Source: Aquatica leii
Lineage: Eukaryota > Arthropoda > Insecta > Coleoptera > Lampyridae
Direction of reading: 5' to 3'
NCBI GenBank assembly: GCA_035610365.1
Contig: CM069434.1
Coordinates: forward strand, 124,986,895-125,050,894
DNA: 64,000 nucleotides
Shown in pieces: positions 55,400 to 64,000 of the stretch; positions within the stretch are counted from its first letter, which is position 1; each line of letters opens with the position of its first letter. The notes beneath the pieces were generated by a model. The model was not told the DNA's origin. It saw only the letters and a program-made list of their open reading frames with translations, and searched no databases. The translations under genes were made by a program, and so were the position numbers.

Positions 55400-57090
55400 G
55401 GCTAATGTAGTGCACAGAGCTCCAATCATTTTGTACCAGACTTGAGTTGCCATGCGTAGCAAATAGTTGTCTTAAAACAGAAATTGTTACATTCGAAGAA
55501 GTTGATGGCACATGTCGAACTTCTAACCATTTAGAAAATGAATCTATAACTATTAAAAAAATTTCTTTGGTTGCATTGGCAAACCGAACATTTTTTTTAA
55601 ATCTCGGAATCCTGGATGTGTAGTATGTAGCATTAATAAGGCTTGACTTCTGGCGGCTTCGGCGATGACAACTCTACTTCCCCAAAGTAAACAGTTCTTG
55701 TAGGTAGATAATTCATTACGTTTAGGGTAATACACTGTAAATTCTTTAGATAAAGAAGTAGGCCAACCTTTTAATGTGTATTCGTAGACTCTTGATAAGA
55801 TTGGATCTCTAGATGACACTGTTCTCGAACTAGTTCAGTCATTAAAACATTAGAAACTATTTTTTCCTTATTATCTACACACTTGGTTAGTGCATGTAAC
55901 CGACTAAGAGCATCTGCATGAGATATATCCTTGCCTCGTTTGTGGACCAGTTTGTAATTGTAATTAGACAGAAAAAGTGACCACCAAACCAATCTAGGTG
56001 ATACTAGGTATGGCTTAGGTATATTTTCCTTTAGAATTCCCAAATGGGGTTTATGGTTCGTGTAAAGATAATTATGAAATTTTCTAACGCTTAAAATTAT
56101 TGCAAGTCCTTCTTTATCTAACTGTCAATAATGTCTTTCAGTTTCATTAAACGTTTTTGAATGATACGCCGCTGAAGCTTCTGTCCCATCTGCCCGTAAA
56201 TGACTAAGAACGGTTCCAGCTACGTAAGGTGACGCATCGCACGACAAAATTAAAGGTTCATTGTTACTGTAATGCACAAGTAAAGACTCTGATGTCAAAA
56301 GTTCCTTAACTTTATTAAACGCATTATTTCGTGAGTCCCCCATCTCCATATTGTATCATTTTCAAGTAAACGATGGAGATGTTCAGCTATTATTGCTTTG
56401 TTTTTTAGGAAAGCATGGTAGAAATTAAGTAATCCTAAAAATACCTGTAGCTCACGTTTATTTCCAAGATGTAGTGCAGACTTGATTGCTTGTACTTTTT
56501 CTGGATCCGGTCGCACGCCACTGGCATTTATAAGGTAACCAAGGAAGCTGATTTACTCGGTAAAAAAACACACACTTGTCTTTATGTAGTTTAAGACCGG
56601 CTACAGAAAATCGTGATAATACACTTTGTAAACGTGGTGAACTTAGTTCGTTAACTGTAGAACCGTAAATTAAAATGTCGTCGTAATAGGGGCACACACC
56701 CGGTATATCACCAAGAGTATTGTTTACAACTTGTTGAAAAATCTGCGGCTTCACCGTCAGGCCGAACTGTAAACGGTTTACTTTGAAACACCCTTTATGC
56801 GTAATCATAGTTTGTAGTTTAGCAGATTCAAAATCGACTGATAGTTGCTGAATAGCTTGAGCCATATCGAGCTTTGCAAAATAGTTAGCATTTTGTAAGT
56901 TCCCGAGTATTTCATTCACCGACGGCACTGTGTATGGTAACAACGCTTTATTTAATGTACATTTGTAGTCAGCACAAATTCGCACTTCACCTGTAGATTT
57001 TACGACACAAACTATTGGTGTAGTCCTACGAGAGTACTGTACAGGTTCCAAAATACCTTGTTCGCATAATCTTTTGAGTTCGGCTTCCAC
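55400..57090 (-). pseudogene. Gypsy pol, RT to integrase start
   Basis: [52 protein letters not shown] and catalytic [10 protein letters not shown] frameshift at about 56520 is followed by QVFLGLLNFYHAFLKN. RNase H has ILSCDASPYVAGTVLSHL and YHSKTFNETERHY, then shifts to VHKRGKDISHADALSRL. The integrase zinc region (MLHTTHPGFRDLKKMF) and a core start (IDSFSKWLEV; normally VIDSFSKW) follow before the sequence ends. Protease is largely missing between gag and RT. Confidence 0.85.
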
Positions 57091-57335
57091 TTTTCAGTCT
57101 TACCGTAGCATAAAAAATTCCAGCGGTTTTAATAGCATTTTTCTGAAAATCCTTTAGCAGCGTCTTGCATCCTTGTAGTTTTGGTCCATTTTCTGGCCGC
57201 AAACGCTCAAATGTAGTGTATGAAATAATTGAATTGCTCGCCCCGGAATCTATCTACATGGAACATTTTCTCCCATTGATTCAATTAAGTACGGTTTGTC
57301 AGCATTGTTGGTATGACACTCGAAAATGTGTTCTT

Positions 57336-57992
57336 CTAGTTCCGCGCGATCAACAGTATTTGTAGAATTGTTAGAATCCGGTGTAGAATCGCAGGTATTA
57401 TCTCGAATTTGATTCGCGGCACCGGCACGTTACAGAAAATGCAAGTAGAGTTTATGTATTTCCACGTGTTTGCGCGATTTGAAGAATCGCCACAACGATA
57501 GCACTGTTTTTCTTTACCTTCTCTAACGGTACTTGTAGAGGTTTTTGATCTATATGCAGCACGTCCTGTTAAAGCGCCTTTACCTTTGTATTTTGTAACA
57601 ACTTTATGAATAGAGCCGTTGTTCTCATTCGATGTAGTAGGACTTCTTAACTCGACAACGTTTTTGGATGCCATTTCTGCCGCAATCGCGTGAGACAATG
57701 TTGGTTTTAAAGTTAATTCCGATTGAGACAGCAAAAATTTTTGTAATGCGTTATCTCGCACACCGCATACCATCCTGTCCCGTAGCATGCTGTCTAGCTG
57801 ATCTGCAAAATTGCACGTCTCTTTTATCTTATCTCTTTTATTATCGTCGTTGTCAGGTTCTTTGAATGTTGCCCATCTTGATGAAAAAATGTCTAAGGTG
57901 TTCTTAGTTAATTGTCGACCTTTCATGTCTTTATAAGTTCCAAGCTGCTTTGTCTTATTTTTCATGTAATCAGAAATTATGTCATCAAACAT
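57336..57992 (-). pseudogene. Gypsy Gag fragment
   Basis: Contains the family segment FADQLDSMLRDRMVCGVRD and MASKNVVELR. A nucleocapsid knuckle start CYRCGDSSNRA loses its pattern through a shift near 57470. N-terminal Gag is absent or separated; MATAPLREFDIKKPW at about 58540 minus might be its start. Confidence 0.8.
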
Positions 57993-58000
57993 ATGCTAAT

Positions 58001-58740
58001 TGACCCCTGCTGAATTATTCCTTGACCCTGATCCCCTGAATTTTTCCAGTGATGTATTATTCCCCGTCGCAGAAATTTGAAGTTGGACACATAAATAAGC
58101 TAAGCATGGTGTCTCTGGACTACATCCTGCCTCCAGCATATTTGTCCTTGTCATAGATGTCCAAAACTTCATTAAGATGATTTATGTCCATTTCAATGGC
58201 TGAAGATATCTCAATAAGCCCTCCCTATGGAATATCAGTAAGTGAACTGATTGTATCACCTGATATCTTAATAGTTGTCAAGTTCACATAAGCAGCTTGG
58301 TCTATCATGGGAATTAAGGTAACATCTTTTCTATTGGAAACAACCAAACTAAAGTTCTTAATTAGCACAGATGTAGTAATTTTAGAGACATCTAAAAGGT
58401 GGTGAATTCCTCTCCAGATTTCTTTTATGAGATCTCCAGCTATTCAAGATAAGAAAAACTTTGGAGGACAGTGAACATTGCTGAATCAATGCACTGCCAG
58501 GGTTTTTTAATATCGAATTCTCGTAAGGGTGCAGTAGCCATCGTGTAACTTTTTATCGCGCAAATAACGTGTACGTAATAAAATAAAGGCTTTTACTTTA
58601 TCTTCTTGTAGAAAGTTTTAATCCTCGTCGCCAGTATTATATTCTGATTTGAAAGCATTATATTCTAAACACATTCACAACTTTACAAGCATTGTTTACA
58701 GTACGTAAAAATATGAGGCATAATTCCGACATGACGTTAG
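58001..58740. other. Unassigned sequence with broken frames
   Basis: The minus strand has a frame starting MATAPLREFDIKKP at about 58541, possibly a Gag N-terminus, then 400 bp of unrelated frames with several stops (for example KISGDTISSLTDIP at about 58280). The latter reads like exon-derived or captured coding sequence, but I cannot name it. Confidence 0.35.
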
Positions 58741-59521
58741 CTAGGGGACAGTGGGTAGGTTTGGGTCGTTTTGCGTTGAATGACTATTACACCGTTCTCT
58801 CTACTTGGTATAATCTGAAATTTGAGGACACTACTGTTTGAAGTATTTAATAGATGTCTACCTATTCAAAACCATAGATTTCTATTCTCAAATATTAAAA
58901 AAAAAAGAAAATTTTCGGGCAAACGTCCCAAACCTCTTGATAGGCAGTTGGAATGGGACACGTGGCAGGGGCAATGGGACAGGTGGTTAGAAATGCAATA
59001 GAAAATAAAAATGGCGTTATCGATGTAAACCAATGTATTACGTAGGTATAACAAATGTTGAAGTCAACGTACATTCTTAAACAAATCAAAATTGATTTCA
59101 AAATAAAAAATGGACGAAGTCCATTGTGTTCCCCCAAAACATTGTGGGGATGGTAGCTTCAAGACAACGTCATTTTTTGGAAATGTACTGCTATCTTCTT
59201 CGGTAGGAAATACAAACTTTGATGAAGTTCCCTTTCTTCTAAGAAAGCTAACTTCAATCTCATCTCTTGTTAGGGTATTGGCTCTACCAGCGTAGTGAAC
59301 AACCTGTTTCTTACCTAGAAACTTACATAAAACAAAATCTCCAACTGTGATATTATTGATGTCAAAATCAAAGTCATCCTCTTGGTCGAAATTTAAATTT
59401 TCATCGGCAGAGGAATCACGCAAAATTGACATACTCTCATTTGAACTATCTGAATCTTCTGTAAACGTGTCTTTTTTTCGGTTATTGTTATCGAGGATAA
59501 TATTACTAGAATATATACACT

Positions 59522-61165
59522 AGGGGGGTGTGGCATGGGAACTTTGTAAAAGTCCAGTCAATTGGTATTGGTCCTTCCAGCATAATTTGCAAATCTTGTG
59601 TAGTCACGGCATTTAGAAAGGGTGGTGGCGTTACTTCGCTGGTCGACCAGTGAATTAGGTCGACGTAGTCGTTTGCTTCGAAGTTTATTTGTGGGATATT
59701 GAACTTTCTAGTCCCAACGTTTCCCACTGTCTCATTTGATTTTTCGTGCTTTTATTACTCTGCGAATGCCAAGGGTTCTTATATGTGTTCTTTCATCATT
59801 CAGCATCGCGAGCAGAATGTTTTCTGGAGATGCGAAATAAGCATTCCGAGAAATCACTTAGTCTACAACGTCGCGGTAAACTTGATCCAGGTATCTAGAT
59901 GAATGAATGAAGTGGTAAAGATTTTGATCTCCATCCTTAATTGAATGATAGACTTTGATGCGGAACCAAGATGGCACATACACTCTGATAACGAATTCTA
60001 CTAGGATACGTAAGCTGTCTGATGGTTCCGTGGTGGAAACATACAGTCTTAATATCCTGTTAGCTATTGTCAACCAGCGGGACATGTTTAGGGGACATGG
60101 ATTGCGTTTAGCAAGATCTGAAGGACATATGCCTGAGCTAACGGCGAGAGCAATATCCCTCAGATACTTCTGGTCCTTACTCAAAGTGGATGTATCATGA
60201 GATGGCAAGGTGCAGTTAACAGGCTCAAAACTCTGCTTTTAAAGCTCTTGCATGGTTCCATGCCTCTCTCTACTAATTTTGTTCTTATTAATCACTAAAG
60301 ATGTATCCGATTCAGAGACTAGGCCTACGTCATGCAAAACGCTAGAGGCTATGGCACCCGTGGCTTGAAGCGATACCCCAAATCTTTGGCTTACTAATGC
60401 GGTATTTGTAAGTTTCTTTCGCATTTGCGAAGAGGATGAAGTCGACGGTCCGGGATTGTAGTCGTAGTCATCAGGTTCAGCTTCCTTATCCTCATCAATT
60501 GCCTCATCATCTTCTAAGAACGTTGATGGTGACAAGGGCTCATCGTCATCACCATCAGGCTGCGACGAGCAGGACGCAGTAGATTTAGAACCACGAAGGA
60601 ATTGTTTTGCGTTCCTTCCGGCACGTGCTTGAAGCTTTTTGGTTTCTCGCAAATCGAGCGATCCAATGCATATTAAGCGTTTTGTTCTTTGATCAGCAAG
60701 AAATGTCTGTTCCTTAACGGGGACCTTGGATTCCTTCGGGCAATTGCACTCTGTAAACGTGGAGCACTTACAAGATGCTATAACAAAAAGAAAGCGTGAT
60801 TCTTCTTTAAACTTCTCCACCCTTGCTTTAGTTATTATGCTTTTCTCTATTCTTTTATAAACTGCCTTGATATCAATATATTTCTTGTGATATGCATGAA
60901 TCATATCAAGGACACGTTTCTTTGAAACTGTCGGAATGGAAGCATCAGAATACAGCATTTGCAGCTTTACACAAACTTGTTCTGCGATGGAAGAAAATGC
61001 GGGTTCCTTGTTACCAGTTGTTTCAGATCCAAGGCGCCATCTTTCGTAAATGCAGCATTTAATAATATCCTCGTATGTTGGAAGCATCCTTCCAAAATCT
61101 GTCGGTGATCCGAAAATTGGGCAGTCTAATGCTCCTCGCTTTCAAACTTTTGAAGATTTTGCCAT
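59522..61165 (-). pseudogene. Gene of unknown function inside the AGGGGGG unit
   Basis: ATG 61165 (MAKSSKV) is followed by an in-frame TGA at codon 8, and the same frame runs on from 61087 to 60239. It has LPTYEDIIKCC, a Cys cluster CKCSTFTECNC (residues 106-116 of the long frame), then TFLADQRTKRL and an acidic Ser-rich linker. Further pieces in other frames: KDQKYLRDIALAV (60208-59858), DERTHIR (near 59790) and FNIPQINFEANDYVDLIHW (59727-59506). The order matches an uncharacterised family I recall from invertebrates. The C-terminal end is cut at FPCHT by the element end. Confidence 0.6.
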
Positions 61166-61344
61166 GTTTTGTTTATGCTCACTGCGAGCTCAGTTCACGA
61201 CCTGTAACAAAAAAAATTCCATCTAAACTTAAATAATAAGCTTAATCATTATTATTGGTAAATAATAAAAATAATAATTTGGAAAATCTGCTGCTAAAAT
61301 AATTATATTTATATCTAAAGATATAATGAGAAAACAGTGTATTT
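61088..61344. promoter_or_regulatory. Leader of the unknown gene with acceptor-like site
   Basis: On the minus strand a pyrimidine-containing tttgttacag lies about 37 bases before ATG 61165, a plausible 3' splice site for a leader intron. No donor was identified. Confidence 0.3.
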
Positions 61345-61633
61345 GTCGATTTTTGGGTAATTTCAGGCTTCTTGCCAGAACAGAAGATATTGTTCATGGG
61401 ACGTCAAATTTTCCACAGTAATTAACCATACATAGATGCAACTTTTGCACACTACCGCAAAATGCTGACACTTAAAAAATTGAAAAAAAAAATAAGTTTT
61501 GGCGATTTTTCTAAAATTTTGAAATTTCACGCCCCTTGCCAGAGCAGAAGACGTTATCTTAGGGTGGTGTAATTTTGCACATAAATTACTTATATATAGA
61601 GGCAACTTTTCCGCACTACCCCAAAAGCATTAT
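61345..61633. repeat. Subterminal ~155-bp direct duplication
   Basis: Two diverged copies (about 61345-61470 and 61499-61633) share gatttttctaaaattt-like starts, cttgccagagcagaaga, and gcaacttttccgcactacc with substitutions. They lie just inside the right end of the AGGGGGG unit. Confidence 0.7.
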
Positions 61634-63252
61634 CAAAAATTAGTTTTTTTCGATCCCCCCTAATATATACACCTTTTTTTGCATTGTTCAATCTTCTGCA
61701 ACTCTTGCTTGCTTTTTTTGTTGTTGTGGAGCTTTTCTATCTCTTCCTTCTCCGGCGTATCAGTTAATATTCGGGTTTTTCCACGCTTTCGGCATTGTTT
61801 AAATTTACGAGGAGGAGTCTTCGAATAAGGCACGATATGTTCTGGTGTTAACACCCGCTAAAGAAAAAGAACAATGGTCTGATGAAGTTTTGAAAGTCGT
61901 GTACCTACATTTACTCACCTCTGAACAACTTGAGGTCGAAGTGCTTGGTAAATTTATTTGGCAAAACTGAGAATCATTTGAAGTGCAACTCATAGTGCCA
62001 TTCTCTTTATCTACAGATGTAGTGGTATTTTCTTGTTCATTTTCATTAAGCGGACGATCTGTTACATATGCCATCAAAAAATCGTCTTTTGAAAATACAC
62101 TGGGATTATAGGGCCACATGCCTGTTTTCTGAAACCCTTTTATAATATTGTCTTTTGTACAAGCACTGCTAAATGCAGATGCACCAAGTTCAGCTATATT
62201 ATATACCGTTAGAGTCTTTCTTGGGTTAGCAACCATCCAGTTATCACAAGCTTGATTGTATCTAGCCTTCAATGGTCCATAAACGGAAACATCTAGTGGT
62301 TGAAGGCGGTCGCTGCAATGAGGGGGAAAAGTTATAAGCAATACTCCATTATCTTTGGCTGCCTGTATCACATTGACGTTGACATGGCTATCGTGATTGT
62401 CTAAAAAAAGTACCACATGTTCATCTCGATTGCATCTCACATGTTTAATAAAATGTCTAAGAGCCAATAAAAAATTGTCTGACGTCATCCATCCACTTTT
62501 GTGTGACAAACCGAGACTCCCAGGTGGCGCACCGTGAATCATGAAACCTTTAAAATCCACCCTAGAAAAGACGAAAGCTGATGGAACTGTGTTCCCCGTA
62601 GCATTAACAAAACAACATAGGGTAATCAGCTGGCCACGCTCTGCTAAAGTCACTTGTCCAATTTGTTTAGTACCCTTTTCGCCAATGATTTTAGGAGGTT
62701 TGTGCACTGTTGTTAAGGCCGTTTCATCACAGTTCCATATCAAATCAGCCCTAAACGTATGACGATGGTATAATGTCTTGACGTTAAAAAAATAGTCTCC
62801 TACGTTCTTCTCGTTGAAACTAGTAGAGCGGCTTAGGCTAGTACCTTCAGGAGCACGAATAGAAAGGGTGGGATTTCTGCCCATAAAACCGAATAACCAT
62901 TCCTTTCCAGCTTCTTTGTTTTCTTCCCACTTACAAGGTAATTCAAGTTTCAATGCGACAGCATACTGATAAGCAAGTTTCATCAGTTGTTTTGTGCTGA
63001 GACCATAATGCATTTTGGATTCCTGTTGCTTGCTGAACACTTAACAGCGACATTGGGATTGTACTTATCTTCAGCAATATTGTTTCATGGTTTTGACGTA
63101 CTTACATGACGTGTTATTGATGATTTTGGGATGTTAAACGCATTTGCAACACATCTAATGGAACTACTCTTCCTAACTTCTTCGATTGCATTTTTCAGTT
63201 GATCTTCAGTTACTCGTTCTCTGTTGGTTTTACGCACCCAAATTCTACCCAT

Positions 63253-64000
63253 TATGGAAACTGCAAAACAAAATTATTTGTTTAAAGTAGGCCTTATATA
63301 TAGAGTTATACTCGTCCCATGAAAGTATTTGTCGATATTAATCCCTCATTATTCTTTATTTAATAGGAACATGTGGGACAGAACGTGGTGGAACGGCTAT
63401 CAAATTAACGAGAAATTACAACAGAATTCTAATAAAACGGAAGTAACTATCTTACCCTGTGACGACTCAATTATTTTACGAACGTAATGAAATTATAATT
63501 TGATTTCCATTAATAAGGATGTCATTCGCATTATTTTTAAGCCACACAGGCCATTTTATGCAGTTGACAGCTTAATGATTTCGTCGTAAAATGACAGTCA
63601 CAAGAAAAGATCAACAGAGGGCGTCAAAACCGGAATCTAATTTTAATTCGTATACAGGGTATTCCGTTAGAAAAATTTTGCACGTAACAACTTTTAAAAG
63701 ATGCAATTGTTTTAGAACAAAATTGTGGTTGTAGTACATATAAACTTATATATAAACTTTTCGAAACCATCACACACACAAAAGTTGAATATACAACTAA
63801 CACCACGTGTCACTGTTTGGTATAATTATAATGCCGCGATCATTGATCGAATTACATTTACGCCAATCCGTGTGAATGTAATGGTTACTGCTGGAAAATT
63901 GTATCCGAAATGCTTTCGAAGTATTGGGAGCTGTTGGTAAACGTAAAAGTGATTGGGAAGAGAAAGCACGAGATAGGTGTAATGTGTAACACTTTTATTG
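63253..64000. other. No gene recognised at right edge
   Basis: Contains the likely promoter side of the pogo gene and perhaps its terminal repeat, which I could not match on the left side. Short frames at 63624-63806 and 63725-63940 resemble nothing. Confidence 0.4.

Larger units (their letters stand above)
55380..58000 (-). mobile_element. Gypsy retrotransposon fragment (minus strand)
   Basis: Gag at 57992-57336, RT at 57090-56458, RNase H at about 56400-55870, integrase zinc region at 55819-55553 and the start of the integrase core to about 55400. No LTR was identified at either side. Order and motifs fit the Gypsy group often annotated K02A2.6-like. Confidence 0.85.
59521..61661 (-). mobile_element. 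Unclassified 2.14-kb insertion with AGGGGGG ends
   Basis: The unit begins AGGGGGG (59522) and ends CCCCCCT (61661) and is flanked by the 11-bp direct repeat aatatatacac (59510-59520 and 61662-61672). Removing it with one repeat joins the pogo gene in frame. It carries one gene on the minus strand (59522-61165), a splice-acceptor-like sequence before it and a ~155-bp subterminal duplication at its right end. Inverted ends beyond 7 bp are not visible. An 11-bp duplication would suit Mutator-like elements, but no such transposase was seen. Confidence 0.65.
59064..63252 (-). pseudogene. Pogo-like transposase, interrupted by a 2.14-kb unit
   Basis: Exon 1 (63252-63106) encodes a CENP-B/psq-type helix-turn-helix (LKNAIEEVRKSSSIRCVANAF) ending at a gtaagt donor. 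The main exon (to 61673) has the DDE_1 domain: Asp in LIWNCDETALTTV, Asp in VVLFLDNHDSH, and PPHCSDRLQPLDVSVYGPL (third acidic position Asp). After IPYSKTPPRK-like basic residues and LTDTPEKEEIEKL it is cut at 61662. The C-terminus resumes at 59520 with DSSNESM and ITVGDFVLCKFLGKKQVVHY, to the stop near 59064. Apart from the insertion, the reading frame matches on both sides. Confidence 0.85.

Noticed and set aside
58100..58400. Possible host gene exon on the minus strand (KISGDTISSLTDIP region)
   Set aside because: The frame has stops within 60 codons, and no family or splice pattern could be recognised.
58740..58765. Possible pogo left terminus (cagtgggtaggtttgggtcg)
   Set aside because: It starts CAGT as pogo ends do, but no inverted partner was found at 63250-64000.

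Overview
The window is a transposon-dense piece of a eukaryotic nuclear genome, most likely an arthropod and probably an insect. The evidence is AT-rich DNA with spliceosomal introns, together with BEL/Pao and Gypsy LTR elements, Penelope-like elements (PLEs), mariner, pogo and PIF/Harbinger transposons, and a Maverick/Polinton. I recognise no ordinary host gene. Almost every long reading frame belongs to a mobile element, and most are broken.

Layout: 733-6612 is an array of ~435-bp repeats, each holding a small Arg/Lys-rich reading frame. It is split by a solo LTR (3891-5733) and followed by a heat-shock-type promoter motif cluster and an inverted repeat copy. A deleted mariner with extra DNA in its 5' leader lies at 6841-8407. 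From 11085 to 19013 a PLE on the minus strand, bounded by inverted ~330-bp repeats with hammerhead-like cores, is interrupted by a BEL element (12509-18680). From 19827 to about 28010 a decayed Gypsy is split by a second Gypsy (21161-26368).

The largest element is a Polinton at 28625-44457. It has ~495-bp terminal inverted repeats, a perfect 6-bp target duplication (acttat), and genes for packaging ATPase, integrase with chromodomain, minor and major capsid proteins, adenain-like protease and protein-primed DNA polymerase B. It also has several uncharacterised genes, including two small spliced accessory genes. ATPase, integrase, protease and polymerase carry frameshifts, while both capsid genes are open, so this copy looks unable to move by itself. 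The core genes on the plus strand are packed with stop and start codons overlapping or 1-2 bases apart. Each terminal repeat carries a tRNA-like sequence with A and B boxes and a T7 run, both pointing outward.

To the right are a PIF/Harbinger remnant (transposase end and a convergent SANT/Myb-like gene), a third PLE fragment, decayed non-LTR reverse transcriptases, two hairpins, two more copies of the ~435-bp repeat, and a second PLE (51270-54360) split by a Tc1/mariner-type element (52373-53861). Further right are a truncated Gypsy on the minus strand (55380-58000) and a pogo-like transposase (59064-63252). The pogo gene is interrupted by a 2.14-kb unit (59521-61661) with AGGGGGG ends and an 11-bp target duplication. 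That unit carries a decayed gene of unknown function and is the best candidate here for an undescribed mobile element.
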